Positions 36,462 through 45,479 are shown, numbered from the stretch's first letter. The stretch is 64,000 nt of DNA from Tomitella fengzijianii (GCF_007559025.1 NZ_CP041765.1:3841501-3905500), one strand, 5' to 3'. Made by a program: numbers and translations. Notes: generated by a model from the letters alone, not told the origin.

Positions 36462-36986
36462 TCAGAACGGGGGCTCGTCGTCCGAGGCGCCACCGAACGA
36501 GCCCGACGCCTGCGGGGCGCTGCCCCACGGATCGTCGCCGCCCGCCCGGCCGCCGCCTGAGGGTGCGCCACCGCCGCCGGCGTTTCCGCCGCCTCCGCCA
36601 CCGAACCCGCCGCCGCCACCGCGACTGACCTTCTCGACCTTGGCGGTCGCGTAGCGGAGGGACGGACCGATCTCATCGACATCCAGCTCCACGACGGTGC
36701 GCTTCTCGCCCTCGCGGGTTTCGAAGGACCGCTGCTTGAGCCTGCCCTGCACGACCACGCGGGCGCCCTTGGTGAGGGACTCCGCCACGTTCTCCGCCGC
36801 CTGCCGCCAGATGCTGCAGCGCAGGAACAGGGCCTCGCCGTCCTCCCACTGGTTCGTCTGCTGGTTGAACCGGCGGGGCGTGCTCGCCACGGTGAACCCG
36901 GCCACCGCCGCCCCCGAAGGGGTGAAGCGGAGCTCGGGATCGGCGGTCAGATTGCCGACCACGGTGATGACGGTCTCGCCTGCCAT
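36462..36986 (-). CDS. ssb: Single-stranded DNA-binding protein
   Basis: 174 residues. N-terminal OB fold ([38 protein letters not shown]), a Gly/Ser/Pro-rich linker from about residue 118, and the acidic tip DDEPPF that binds partner proteins. It protects single-stranded DNA during replication and repair. In the operon order rpsF-ssb-rpsR-rplI, the standard actinobacterial arrangement. Confidence 0.97.
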   Translation of the reverse strand: MAGETVITVVGNLTADPELRFTPSGAAVAGFTVASTPRRFNQQTNQWEDGEALFLRCSIWRQAAENVAESLTKGARVVVQGRLKQRSFETREGEKRTVVELDVDEIGPSLRYATAKVEKVSRGGGGGFGGGGGGNAGGGGAPSGGGRAGGDDPWGSAPQASGSFGGASDDEPPF

Positions 36987-37207
36987 GTGTCCTCCTCGTG
37001 CGGTCGGCCCCGATGGGGCCGCGGGTTGACTGACGCGAATGCTCGGGCATTCACCGGCCGGGCGTCCTGCACGGCTCCCGGGAGTGCCGCTCGTCTTCGG
37101 AACGGCCCTACCGGAACAGCCCTGTCGCAGCGGCCGGTGGTCGGATCGGATGGTGCTGGGATCGATTGGTGCTGGGATCGGGGTGGTGGTTGCGGTGACG
37201 CGAACGC

Positions 37208-37495
37208 TCAGGCGCTGCGGCGCAGCACCTTGGTACGCAGAACCGACTCGTTCAGACCCAGCTGGCGGTCGAACTCCTTGACCGTGGCGGACTCGGCGGT
37301 CATGTCGACCACCACGTAGATGCCTTCGGTCTTCTTGTCGATCTCGTAAGCGAGACGCCGCTTACCCCAGACTTCCAGGTTGTCGACCTTGCCGCCGGCC
37401 TCACGGACCACGTTCAGCAGTGTCTCCATGGACGGGGTTACGGTGCGCTCGTCCAGACTCGGATCGAGGATGATCATCATTTCGTACTGACGCAC
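37208..37495 (-). CDS. rpsF: 30S ribosomal protein S6
   Basis: 95 residues starting at GTG 37495, with TAGGAGGTGATG upstream. [18 protein letters not shown] is the S6 N-terminus; [21 protein letters not shown] is the S18-facing sheet. First gene of the operon; the 220-bp gap to ssb contains only a short direct repeat (TGGTGCTGGGATCG at 37151 and 37167). Confidence 0.97.
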   Translation of the reverse strand: MRQYEMMIILDPSLDERTVTPSMETLLNVVREAGGKVDNLEVWGKRRLAYEIDKKTEGIYVVVDMTAESATVKEFDRQLGLNESVLRTKVLRRSA

Positions 37496-37529
37496 GGGAC
37501 CTCATCACCTCCTATGGGCTTGAGTAACG

Positions 37530-37548
37530 GCCACGGCTTGTCCGTGGC
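37530..37548 (-). promoter_or_regulatory. Hairpin in the rpsF leader
   Basis: GCCACGG-N5-CCGTGGC, a 7-bp stem in the transcript just upstream of the rpsF ribosome-binding site. Leaders of rpsF operons in many bacteria carry an S6:S18-binding hairpin with conserved CCG; this may be its counterpart, but the match is not detailed enough to claim it. Confidence 0.35.
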
Positions 37549-37620
37549 AGGAGGGTCGTTGCGTCAAGCAACCCCGTTAAGCTACCAGACGGCATGCTGA
37601 CCTGCGATGTCGGCCCGTAT

Positions 37621-37642
37621 CGACGGTGACCGGTCACCGTCG
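37621..37642 (-). terminator. 22-bp perfect palindrome, probable terminator of the PLP enzyme gene
   Basis: The palindrome centred on 37631/37632 (outer bases CGACGGTGA / TCACCGTCG) can form a 9-bp stem with a CCGG loop. It lies 34 bp past the stop of the minus-strand PLP-dependent enzyme gene. Confidence 0.6.
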
Positions 37643-37675
37643 CGGCGCGGCACGCGGTCCTCCGGCGTATCGGTA

Positions 37676-39325
37676 TCACCGCGGCGGCGTCAGCTGCCGG
37701 CTGAGCACCGCGGCGAGCAGGCGCTCGGCCAGCGGCGCCGGAACGGCGTCCACCAGCGCATGCACCGGCGCCATCCGGGCGGGCAGACCGGCGTGGCCGC
37801 CGTCGCCCACACCGGCGAGCCGCAGCAGCCCCTCCACCTGCTCCTCGGTGAGCTCCGCGGGTTCGATGGTGCGCGCCATTTCCACCAATTGCGCATCGGG
37901 CTCGACCCGGCCATGCGCGCGGGCCGCATCGGCCGAGTCGCGCAGCGCCGTCAGCAGCTCGTCGATCCGCCCGGCGGCCGCGCCGGTGATCGAGGCGTGG
38001 GCGGTCATGGGCACGCGGCGGGCCCGGAGCGCCGTGCCCATCGACGGCTGCACCTGCAGATACCACCCGCGCTGCGCGAGCTCGTCCACCACCACGCGCA
38101 CGTCCGGATCGTCGGGCCCGCCGTCGTCGGTGAACGCCACCAGGGTGGAGTCCACGTCGCCGACGGTGCGCAGTCCGCCGATCCCGGGGCGCCCCGCCGT
38201 CCCGTCGATGCCCGCGGCCAGCCGCCGCGCCGCGTCGTGCGCCGACCTGGCCAGAGACCGGAACCCCGGCATGGCCGCGCCGCCGGTTCCCGGCGACGAT
38301 CCCGCACCCGGATCGTGATCCTCGATCCCCAGGAACTTCTGCACCGCCCAGGCCGACGCCATCGGCCCGACCGGGCGGCTCGACTGCAACGTGGGATTGA
38401 CCAGCGGATACCCCGCCCAGCCCGCCAGGGTGAACCAGTGCAGCCGGCGCAGCTCGGCGCTGCGGTGCAGCAGCACGGACACGCCCTTGGGCACGTAGCC
38501 GTACTTGTGCAGATCCACGGCGATCGAGGTCACGCCCGGCACGTCGAGCCCGAACGCCGGCGGGTCGTCCAGGAACGGCAGGATCCACCCGCCGATGCAC
38601 GCATCCACGTGGCACGGCACTTCCCACTGGGCGGCGGCCGCGGCGATCGGCTCCACCGGGTCCACCACGCCGTAGGCGTACGCGGGGGCCGACGCGACGA
38701 CCAGCGCGGTGCGCGGGCCGATCGCGGCCGCCATCTGCTCCGGGTCCGCCCGCAGCGTGTCCGGATCCACCGGCACGGTCTGCACCTTGAGGCCGAACAG
38801 GTGCGCGGCCTTGAAGAACGCGGCGTGGGCCGTCGCCGGCACCACGATCCGCGGATTGCCGGTGCTGCGCCGCCGCCGCCACAGCTCGCGCGCCCCCAGC
38901 ACCGCCAGCAGGCACGACTCGGTGCCGCCGCTCGTGACGGTCCCCACGGTCTCGTGGTCGCCGCCCAGCTGCCCGGCGACGATGGACACCAGGTCGTTCT
39001 CGATGCGCGCCACCGACGGGAACTGCGTGGGGTCCAGGCCGTTGACGTGCGCCAGCAGCTCGTAGGCACGCAGCGCCACCGCGTCCACCTGGTCGAGTCC
39101 CGAGTCGAACACGTACGCGGTGGTGGTGCCCCCGCGGGTGGGCAGGTCGTCGCGCCGCAGGTCCGCAAGGTCCGCGAGCACCCGCCGCGCCCGGTCGCCG
39201 AGCCCACCGAGACCACCGAGACCACCGAGGTCACCGGGCGTACCGAGGCCACCAGGCGGGGGGTCGGCCGCGCGCTCCAGCCCCTGCAGCCCCGCCGCGT
39301 CTCCGTCGACCGCGTCCGGATCCAT
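37676..39325 (-). CDS. PLP-dependent decarboxylase/sphingosine-1-phosphate lyase-like enzyme
   Basis: 549 residues, fold type I PLP enzyme. The HVDACIGGWILPFL block holds the conserved Asp, and SIAVDLHKYGYVPKG holds the Schiff-base lysine. TVTSGGTESCLLAVLGARE is the phosphate-binding region. This pattern is shared by sphingosine-1-phosphate lyase and related group II decarboxylases; relatives in actinobacteria are usually annotated as aspartate aminotransferase-like or PLP decarboxylase. The first 45 residues include a low-complexity stretch of repeated GLG. The gene begins 6 bp after the MFS transporter gene, so the two form an operon and the transporter may move its substrate or product. 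Confidence 0.85.
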   Translation of the reverse strand: MDPDAVDGDAAGLQGLERAADPPPGGLGTPGDLGGLGGLGGLGDRARRVLADLADLRRDDLPTRGGTTTAYVFDSGLDQVDAVALRAYELLAHVNGLDPTQFPSVARIENDLVSIVAGQLGGDHETVGTVTSGGTESCLLAVLGARELWRRRRSTGNPRIVVPATAHAAFFKAAHLFGLKVQTVPVDPDTLRADPEQMAAAIGPRTALVVASAPAYAYGVVDPVEPIAAAAAQWEVPCHVDACIGGWILPFLDDPPAFGLDVPGVTSIAVDLHKYGYVPKGVSVLLHRSAELRRLHWFTLAGWAGYPLVNPTLQSSRPVGPMASAWAVQKFLGIEDHDPGAGSSPGTGGAAMPGFRSLARSAHDAARRLAAGIDGTAGRPGIGGLRTVGDVDSTLVAFTDDGGPDDPDVRVVVDELAQRGWYLQVQPSMGTALRARRVPMTAHASITGAAAGRIDELLTALRDSADAARAHGRVEPDAQLVEMARTIEPAELTEEQVEGLLRLAGVGDGGHAGLPARMAPVHALVDAVPAPLAERLLAAVLSRQLTPPR

Positions 39326-39331
39326 CCGACA

Positions 39332-40732
39332 TCACCCGCCTCGTCCCACCGGCTCTCCGCCTCCAGCATGCCCCGACCCGCCGTCATCCGGGGGGCGATG
39401 CGCCAGCACGAAGACGATGCTCAGCAAAGCGCAGGCGGCGGGCACCAGCGACATCGACCAGGTGATCGCCTGCAGCGCGGACGCCGGCTGGGCCACGGTC
39501 TCGTCGCCGGACGCGGAGACATAGCCGCTGAGCCCCAGCACCACGGACACCACCACGAACGGCCCCAGCGCCAGGCCCACGGTCTCGCCCGCCGTCCACA
39601 CCCCGGTGAAGATGCCCGCCCGCGACGCGCCGGTCCGGCGCGCATCGTCCGCCAGCGTGTCCGGCAGCATGGCGAGCGGGAACATCTGCGTGCCCGCGTA
39701 CCCGACGCCGACCACGGCCACCAGCGCATACACGCCGAGCGCGGGGAGCGATCCGCCCGCCGTGAGGCCCAGCGCGCCCGCGGCGAACACCAGCGTCGCC
39801 AGCACGTACCCGCGTCGCTTGCCGACGAGTCCCGCGACCCGGTGCCACAGCGGCATCGTGACCAGCGCCGGGCCCACCAGGCACGCGAAGAGCACGGACG
39901 TGAGGCCGTCGTCGCCCAGGTGGTACTGCGCGAAGTACGGGGCGGCCGCCAGCATCGCGCCGGAGGCCACCGCCTGCAGCACGAAGGCCGCGAGCAGCGC
40001 GACGAACGGCCTGTTGCCCGCGGCGGCGCGCAGCTGGGACCGGATCGTGCCGGTGACCTCGCCTACGCGCACCGTGCGGATGCCGCGGGTGCCCAGCCAC
40101 GCGCCCACCATGCCGGCGGCGATCCCGCATCCCAGCACGATGCCCATCAGCGCGTACCCGCCGCGCCCCTCGCCGCCCACTGTCACCAGGATCGGCGCGG
40201 TCACGCCGAACAGCAGGATGCCGACGGTGAGCATCGCGATCCGCCAGGCAGTGATGGTGGTGCGCTCGGCCGGGTCGGCGGTCATCTCGGTGGGCATGGT
40301 CACGTACGGAACCTGGAACACGCCGTACCCGGTCGCCGCCAGCAGGAAGAACACGACCACCCACGCGGCCGCGGCATCGCCCGACAGCGCTCCGGGGGTC
40401 AGGAAGGTGAGCGCGAACGCCACCGGCAGCGCCGCCGCGCCGGCCAGCAGCCACGGGCGGCGGTCGCCGCGGGCCATGAGCGTGCGGTCCGTCATCCGGC
40501 CGATCGCGGGCGCGATGAGGACGTCCCACAGCTTGGGCACCAGGACCACGGCCCCGGCCAACCCGGCCGCCACGGCGAGCGTGTCGGTGAGGTAGTAGGC
40601 GAGCAGCAGGCCGGGCACCACCCCGAATCCGCCCGTGCCCAGCGAGCCGAGCGCATATCCCACGGTCTGCCGGCGCGTGAGATTCCCTCCCGCGCTCCGC
40701 GTGCCCGGGTGTTCCGGTTCCGGGTCGGTCAC
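39332..40732 (-). CDS. MFS transporter of the GPH (glycoside-pentoside-hexuronide) type
   Basis: 466 residues with about 12 membrane spans. The loop IAPAIGRMTDRTLMARGDRR followed by PWLLAG is the GPH-type signature between spans 2 and 4. Members are cation symporters for sugars and related solutes. GTG 40732 is chosen because GGAGG lies 6 nt upstream and the hydrophobic core starts shortly after; the longer open frame to 41014 overlaps the divergent gene. Co-transcribed with the PLP enzyme gene. Confidence 0.87.
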   Translation of the reverse strand: MTDPEPEHPGTRSAGGNLTRRQTVGYALGSLGTGGFGVVPGLLLAYYLTDTLAVAAGLAGAVVLVPKLWDVLIAPAIGRMTDRTLMARGDRRPWLLAGAAALPVAFALTFLTPGALSGDAAAAWVVVFFLLAATGYGVFQVPYVTMPTEMTADPAERTTITAWRIAMLTVGILLFGVTAPILVTVGGEGRGGYALMGIVLGCGIAAGMVGAWLGTRGIRTVRVGEVTGTIRSQLRAAAGNRPFVALLAAFVLQAVASGAMLAAAPYFAQYHLGDDGLTSVLFACLVGPALVTMPLWHRVAGLVGKRRGYVLATLVFAAGALGLTAGGSLPALGVYALVAVVGVGYAGTQMFPLAMLPDTLADDARRTGASRAGIFTGVWTAGETVGLALGPFVVVSVVLGLSGYVSASGDETVAQPASALQAITWSMSLVPAACALLSIVFVLAHRPPDDGGSGHAGGGEPVGRGG

Positions 40733-40861
40733 ATCCCGCCTCCGCCCTCGGCCGCCGATCCCGCGTCGGACGCAGGCGGACTGAACCGCAGCGTATCGGC
40801 GTGCGGCCCGCCCCACGCGTGATTCGGCGGGCGCGCCCCGCCGCACCCCGGCGCCCTTCCC

Positions 40862-40867
40862 TACGCT
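40862..40867 (+). promoter_or_regulatory. -10 element of a probable leaderless transcript
   Basis: TACGCT, a TAnnnT-type -10 element, ends 7 nt before the ATG at 40875, with no ribosome-binding site between. Transcription would begin at or next to the start codon. Confidence 0.5.
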
Positions 40868-40874
40868 GGCCTCC

Positions 40875-42272
40875 ATGCGCCTGCCCGCCCGGACGACCGC
40901 CGTCGTCGTCCTCGCATCCCTGGTGACTCTGGTTCTGGGGTACGTCAACAAGGCGCGATGCGCCGGGCCGCCGTTCTCGGACCTGGGCCGGAGCCTGAAG
41001 TTCGAGTCGCTCAAGAACGTCGACGTGTGCTACTCGGACATCCAGTACCTGTGGATCGGCCGCGACATCGACAACCACGTCTTCCCGTTCCTCCACGGCG
41101 GCATCACGCCGTCGGGCAGCCTGTTCGGCGGCACCGTCGAGTACCCGGTGCTCAGCGGGTTGCTGATGTGGCTCGGCGGGATCGGCTCGCACACCGACGC
41201 CGCGTTCCTGCTCCACAGCGCCATCATCCTGGCCCCGTTCGGGCTGCTCACCGCGTGGCTGCTCGGCCGGATCTCGGGGTGGCGGGCGCTGTGGTGGTCC
41301 CTGAGCCCCGCACTGGTCCTGTTCGCCTTCCACAACTGGGACCTGCCCGCGGTGGCCACCACCGTCGCCGCCGCCTACGTGATGATGAAGGGCCCCGGCA
41401 GCCTGCGGACCCGCGGGATGATCGCCGCCGCGCTGCTCGCCGTGGGCGCCTGCCTCAAGCTCTATCCGGGGCTGTTCGTGCTCCCCGTCGCATTGGCCGT
41501 CCTGTGGGGCCCCGTCGCACAGCGCGCCGGGCGCACGCCGGACGACGACGGGGGGGCGACGGTCCGACGGTCCGGGCCGCTCGATGTGCGCGGCGCGCTG
41601 TCCACCGTCGGCGTCGCCGTCGGGACCGCGGCCGCCATCAACCTGCCGTTCGCCGTCCTCGGGCTGGACGGCTGGCTGGCCTCGTTCGCCTTCCAGGGCA
41701 ATCGCACCGCGGACATCACCACCAACTCCATCTGGTACTGGGGCCTGCGCCCGCTGATCGGCGACGACGACGCCTACAACTCCGTCGTGTCGATCGCCTC
41801 CCCGGTGCTGGTGGTGGCGTCGTTCGTCCTGGCGCTGTGGATCGGCGTCCGGATAGCCCGTCGGACGGGCACGTACCCCTGGTTGCAGGTCTCGGCGGCG
41901 ATGCTGTGCGGGTTCCTTCTCCTGCACAAGGTCCACTCGCCGCAGTACGTCCTGTGGATACTTCCGTTCTTCGTGCTGCTGCGCGTGCGCTGGCAGGTCG
42001 TCATCGGATACCTCGCCGCCAACACGGCCCTCGGAATCGGCCTTTTCCGCTACTACGACGCGCTGGGCACCGATCCGGACGTGGCACGCCGGTGGGAGTA
42101 CCTCGTGTGGTTCGGCGTATGGGGGCAGGCCGTTCTTCTCGCCGTCCTCTTCGTCGTCTTCCTCCGGACCGCGCCGTCCGGTGGCGACGCTCCCGGGCAG
42201 CGGCCGCTCCGCCCTCCGCAATGCGCGGCATCCCCGGCCCCGACGGCCAGCGATAGAACAACAGTTTTATAG
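40875..42272 (+). CDS. GT87-like polyprenol-phosphate-sugar transferase (membrane)
   Basis: 465 residues, about 10 membrane spans. An outside loop near the N-terminus carries NVDVCYSDIQYLWIGRDID and YPVLSGLLMWL, matching the conserved 'CYSD ... EYPVLSG' of the GT87 protein encoded at 46285 and of Rv0051. GT87 enzymes (DUF2029) transfer mannose or arabinose units from polyprenyl phosphate to cell-envelope glycans. The last 40 residues are hydrophilic and Pro/Ala-rich. A direct repeat overlaps its stop codon. Confidence 0.82.
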   Translation: MRLPARTTAVVVLASLVTLVLGYVNKARCAGPPFSDLGRSLKFESLKNVDVCYSDIQYLWIGRDIDNHVFPFLHGGITPSGSLFGGTVEYPVLSGLLMWLGGIGSHTDAAFLLHSAIILAPFGLLTAWLLGRISGWRALWWSLSPALVLFAFHNWDLPAVATTVAAAYVMMKGPGSLRTRGMIAAALLAVGACLKLYPGLFVLPVALAVLWGPVAQRAGRTPDDDGGATVRRSGPLDVRGALSTVGVAVGTAAAINLPFAVLGLDGWLASFAFQGNRTADITTNSIWYWGLRPLIGDDDAYNSVVSIASPVLVVASFVLALWIGVRIARRTGTYPWLQVSAAMLCGFLLLHKVHSPQYVLWILPFFVLLRVRWQVVIGYLAANTALGIGLFRYYDALGTDPDVARRWEYLVWFGVWGQAVLLAVLFVVFLRTAPSGGDAPGQRPLRPPQCAASPAPTASDRTTVL

Positions 42273-42282
42273 AACAACAGTT
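42253..42282. repeat. Tandem direct repeat of 14 bp overlapping a stop codon
   Basis: ATAGAACAACAGTT occurs at 42253-42266 and again at 42269-42282. The second copy contains GAAC-N4-GTTC, the core of an actinobacterial LexA (SOS) box. It lies 200 bp upstream of the first LuxR-type gene. Confidence 0.6.
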
Positions 42283-42373
42283 CCCGTATTCGGTCTATCC
42301 CGCCGCACCCGGACCCGGCATTCCGCCATTCACTCTTCCGCACACCCGTGCGAAGCGAAACGAAAACGGCCCA

Positions 42374-42385
42374 GTGATCGATCAC
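42374..42385. promoter_or_regulatory. Palindrome GTGATCGATCAC upstream of a LuxR-type gene
   Basis: Perfect 12-bp palindrome about 95 bp before the LuxR-type start; candidate operator, possibly for autoregulation. Confidence 0.4.
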
Positions 42386-42481
42386 ACCGTCAGTGACCGG
42401 CTTTGGTGACCCGGGTCGAGATCCGGGCACCGCGTGGCGCGGCACGCATGCACGCCCGCGAAAGCATCTGGGGAGGATCTT

Positions 42482-42865
42482 GTGCGCACAACGGAAGGCA
42501 GCCGTCCTGGCGGGGACCCGTCGCGCGGATGCGCCGAGCTCGACGCGGCACCTGCACGGGGCGGCGGAACCACCGCATCCGGCCGGCCGGCGGCCACCGT
42601 CATCCGGACCGGCACGACGGTTCGATCACGCGACTACCAGCGGCCCACGCTGTCGCACCGCGAGATCGAGGTCCTGCGCTGCTGGCTGCTGTCGGACTCC
42701 AAGACCGAGGTCAGCGGCAAACTGCACGTGGCGCCGGGCACCATCAAGTCCCACCTCCATCGCATCCGCGGCAAGTACGAGGCCGTCGGCCGCAATGCGG
42801 GCACCAAGGCCTCTTTGGTGGCGCGCGCACTCCAGGACGGGATCCTCAGTCTCGAAGAACTGTGA
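42482..42865 (+). CDS. Orphan LuxR-type HTH protein (copy 1)
   Basis: 127 residues from GTG 42482, with GGGGAGG 5 nt upstream. The N-terminal 55 residues are low-complexity (Gly/Ala/Arg/Thr). The C-terminal 65 residues form a LuxR-type HTH: LSHREIEVLRCWLLSDSK and VAPGTIKSHLHRIRGKYEAVG. There is no receiver, autoinducer or ATPase domain. A paralogue with the same layout lies 500 bp downstream; both end with (R)ALQDGILSLEEL / AVQDGLITLDEL. Function unknown; likely a DNA-binding regulator. Confidence 0.82.
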   Translation: MRTTEGSRPGGDPSRGCAELDAAPARGGGTTASGRPAATVIRTGTTVRSRDYQRPTLSHREIEVLRCWLLSDSKTEVSGKLHVAPGTIKSHLHRIRGKYEAVGRNAGTKASLVARALQDGILSLEEL

Positions 42866-43369
42866 CCGCATCGTGACATTTTCCGGGGTCGCAGCGGCAC
42901 CGCCATTGGTGAATTGCATTGATGGCATTCACAAAGACGCTGGCCGCGGAAGGTTCCTCGCACGCTCCGGCATCACATTCCCCATTGTTCCGCCACGGCG
43001 ACCGAACAACGTTTTGATTGCGACAGGACAATCCCGGCGGCAACGCGCGAAAGTTGTCGGAGTCCATCACTAGCCTCATCCATGAGAGCAATTGTTCAGT
43101 ACACAATCGCTGCCGCCGCCGACCCGGCCGGCGGACCCGGTGGTCCATGGACGTGCGGGACCGCAAGACGACTACCCGCGAGGTCCTGAGTCCCTGCGAT
43201 CGGATCGGATCGGATCGGACGGCTCCGATCGGATCACCCGATGGCGCATCCGCAGACGACGGTCGCGATGCCGGACGGTCACGCCGCGGGGGACCGGCCA
43301 CGAGGCTGACGTGATCGCGGCGCGACCGACGGGACCCGACAGTCCCGTGCAGAAGGGAGTTGAGGAGCG
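42866..43369. other. Intergenic region (504 bp) between the two LuxR-type genes
   Basis: No convincing gene. Visible structure: an imperfect dyad GTGAAT-N12-ATTCAC at 42909-42932, a dyad ATTGT-N7-ACAAT at 43091-43107, and the (GATCG)4 tract at 43198-43217. The AT-richer part from 42860 to 43110 is the likely promoter zone for copy 2. Confidence 0.5.
43198..43217. repeat. Pentanucleotide repeat (GATCG)4
   Basis: Four exact copies of GATCG, followed after a short gap by CCGATCGGATC. Could vary in length between strains. Confidence 0.7.
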
Positions 43370-43963
43370 TTGGCACGCAACACGCCCTCAGACGATGAGC
43401 GGGCGGGCGATGAGTCCGTCTCCGGTTCCGGAAGCACCGCCGGGTCGCGTCGTCGAGTACCCCCTACGCGATCCGACCCGACGGGGCGGCCCGACCTGCC
43501 CAGCGGTGCTCGGCGGCCCCGCCCGCAGAGCAGCGGCGGCATACGGCGCCCCACCGGGCCTCGCGGGCCCGAAGGCGTCCGCCCGCCCGCACCGCGCAGG
43601 CAGCCTGAACAGGAGCCTCGCACCCAAGGGCCGGAAGGACGCCGCGCCGCATCATCCGGCCCGGCGCAACGCGAGAACACGGACAGCCCCGCCGCGCGCC
43701 GCATGCCGGCATCGGCGACCACCGGGAACGCGCTGCCCAAGCCCAGTCTTTCGGCGCGCGAGGTGGAGGTGCTGCTGTCCTGGTTCCATTCGGAATCCAA
43801 GGCGACGGTATCGGAGAAGCTCGGCCTGGCACCCGGCACCGTCTCGACGTATCTGTCCCGCATCCGGGTCAAATACGAACTGGTGGGGCGCACGGCCAAC
43901 TCCAAGGCGGCGCTGGTGGCGCGAGCCGTTCAGGACGGGCTGATCACGCTCGACGAGCTCTGA
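43370..43963 (+). CDS. Orphan LuxR-type HTH protein (copy 2)
   Basis: 197 residues from TTG 43370, with GAGGAG close upstream. Residues 1-125 are a disordered Pro/Arg/Ser/Gly-rich segment; residues about 130-197 are the HTH: LSAREVEVLLSWFHSESKAT and LAPGTVSTYLSRIRVKYELVG. The HTH is clearly paralogous to the 42482 product, while the N-terminal segments are unrelated and of different length. A hairpin terminator includes its stop codon. Confidence 0.8.
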   Translation: MARNTPSDDERAGDESVSGSGSTAGSRRRVPPTRSDPTGRPDLPSGARRPRPQSSGGIRRPTGPRGPEGVRPPAPRRQPEQEPRTQGPEGRRAASSGPAQRENTDSPAARRMPASATTGNALPKPSLSAREVEVLLSWFHSESKATVSEKLGLAPGTVSTYLSRIRVKYELVGRTANSKAALVARAVQDGLITLDEL

Positions 43964-43994
43964 CGCCCGGGCCGCAGGCGCGCCCCGGGCGTCA
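43961..43994. terminator. Bidirectional terminator between LuxR-type gene and amidase gene
   Basis: Perfect 11-bp arms (TGACGCCCGGG / CCCGGGCGTCA) with a 12-nt loop; the first three bases are the LuxR-type stop codon. The convergent amidase gene ends 30 bp further on. Confidence 0.75.
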
Positions 43995-44023
43995 GCCGCC
44001 CATGCCGTTGCCGGTACCGACCG

Positions 44024-45103
44024 TCAAGCGGTTCCCATCTCGGCCAGCAGCGGATCCGCCAGGTCCGTCGTCGCGCCCAGGATCCCCTCGACCTTCGCGA
44101 TGTTGCCGTCGTTGATCAACGCGAGCAGTGAGTCGATGCCGTTGACCGCGATCAACTGCTCGAACAGGTCCATCACGTCATCGACGCGGTCCAGGACGCC
44201 GTCGACCATGCCACCGCCCTCACCCATGGCCCCGCCGCCGTCTCCGCCGACATTCCCGCCGCCGTCACCGCCCTCCGGTTCCGGCGCCGACTCCACCGCG
44301 TCCTCCGCGGCCTGGCCCGCGGCACCGCCGCCGGCCAGGTACGTCGCGATGCCCACGGCGATGGCCTTCGCATGCTTCGCCTGCCCGTCGGCGCTCTCGA
44401 GGACCTTCGCGTCACCGGGATTCGAACCGTTGCCCATCTCCACGAACACCATCGGCACCTCGGTCAGCGCCGGGCCGGCGACGTCGCCGCGCTCGTCCAG
44501 GCCGTCCTGCCCCAAGTAGTTCGACGGCGTGAACCCGCTGTCCTTGTACACGTCGCGCATGATCTTCGACGCGTCGCGACCGCCACCGGCCTGCGCCTCC
44601 TCCGCCTTCGCGTCGGTGATCCCCTCGAGCTGCGGGATGATCATGTGGAAGCCGTGGTTCGAGGAGTCCGTTCCCGCCGAGGTGGAGTCGGCGTGGATGC
44701 TCACCGCCACGTCCGCGCCGGAGCTGTTGGCCTTGTCCGCCCGGTCGGTGATGCAGCCGCCCCAGCCGGTGGCGCCGCGGCTCATGACCACGTCCGCCCC
44801 CAGCTGCTGCAGGGCGCCCTTGACGATCTCCGCCACGTTGTAAGTGATCGCGTACTCGGGAGTGCCGCCCAGCGCGGTCATGCCGGAGGTCTGGCAGTTC
44901 TTGGTGCCGCCGTACCCGTCGTCGACCTGCTTGGACATGTCGTGGCCGGCAGCCGACTCCTGGTGGCCGGGGTCGAGGAAGACGGTCTTGCCGGCCAACG
45001 CGTCGTCGGAGACGTCGTCGGCGGCCGCGCTCGTGGCCGGCACCACGAATGCCGCCGCGGTGACGCCCGCCAGCAGCAGCGATGCGAATGCGGAACGTTT
45101 CAT
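44024..45103 (-). CDS. Secreted N-acetylmuramoyl-L-alanine amidase (Rv3717-like)
   Basis: 359 residues from ATG 45103. Signal peptide MKRSAFASLLLAGVTAAAFV ending near ATSAAA (residue 27). Amidase_3 fold with zinc ligands H47 (LDPGHQ), E92 (NVAEIV) and H137 (SIHADS), and catalytic E222 (VFVEMGN). C70 and C117 could form the stabilising disulfide seen in this group. It cuts the bond between muramic acid and L-Ala in peptidoglycan. After residue about 280 a Gly/Asp/Glu-rich linker leads to a helical tail of about 60 residues not found in the core enzyme. An ATG at 45148 would add 15 residues before the signal peptide and is less likely. Confidence 0.9.
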   Translation of the reverse strand: MKRSAFASLLLAGVTAAAFVVPATSAAADDVSDDALAGKTVFLDPGHQESAAGHDMSKQVDDGYGGTKNCQTSGMTALGGTPEYAITYNVAEIVKGALQQLGADVVMSRGATGWGGCITDRADKANSSGADVAVSIHADSTSAGTDSSNHGFHMIIPQLEGITDAKAEEAQAGGGRDASKIMRDVYKDSGFTPSNYLGQDGLDERGDVAGPALTEVPMVFVEMGNGSNPGDAKVLESADGQAKHAKAIAVGIATYLAGGGAAGQAAEDAVESAPEPEGGDGGGNVGGDGGGAMGEGGGMVDGVLDRVDDVMDLFEQLIAVNGIDSLLALINDGNIAKVEGILGATTDLADPLLAEMGTA

Positions 45104-45479
45104 CGTCGGTTGACGCGCGCGGGGCGACGCGTCGTCCTCCTCCCTCATGGGAATCCAGGCCGGCCGCGCGGTGCGCGCCTACCGCGCGGACTGCGAGGCC
45201 GATCGAATCTCTCGGCGAACACTGGCATCAGCTATCCCGGAAGCCACAGGGGTGTCACTAACCTCAGTGGCTTCAGTAGTCACATCAACCTCAACTTGCA
45301 CAAGTGAACCAGATGCGGCGTGTCAATGCGAGGGGCTGGGCGGAATCGGTGATAAAGAAGCCCGCTGCGGCCGTCCCGATCCGCCTCGGGGATCGGAACG
45401 GCCGCAGCGGGCGCGAGGACGGCGAGACCCTGCCGACGGCATCGGCGGGGACGGTGCGCGGCGGCGCGGCGCGAATCGC
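45104..45479. other. Intergenic region (376 bp) upstream of the amidase
   Basis: Holds the amidase promoter (minus strand) and the cyclophilin terminator at 45360-45412. The stretch 45250-45300 is AT-richer and contains repeated CCTCA/TCAAC words. No gene visible. Confidence 0.5.
45360..45412 (-). terminator. Very long terminator hairpin after the cyclophilin gene
   Basis: 23-bp arms (45360-45382 and 45390-45412) with a single mismatch and a 7-nt loop, 67 bp beyond the cyclophilin stop codon. Confidence 0.85.

Noticed and set aside
37607-40822. Open frame of 1071 codons on the plus strand
   Set aside because: It is wholly antisense to the PLP enzyme and MFS genes, has low-complexity Arg/His/Gln composition and no domain. 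A high-GC shadow.
43198-43217. CRISPR or phage attachment repeat
   Set aside because: A short perfect pentanucleotide array with no spacers, no cas or integrase gene; a simple sequence repeat.
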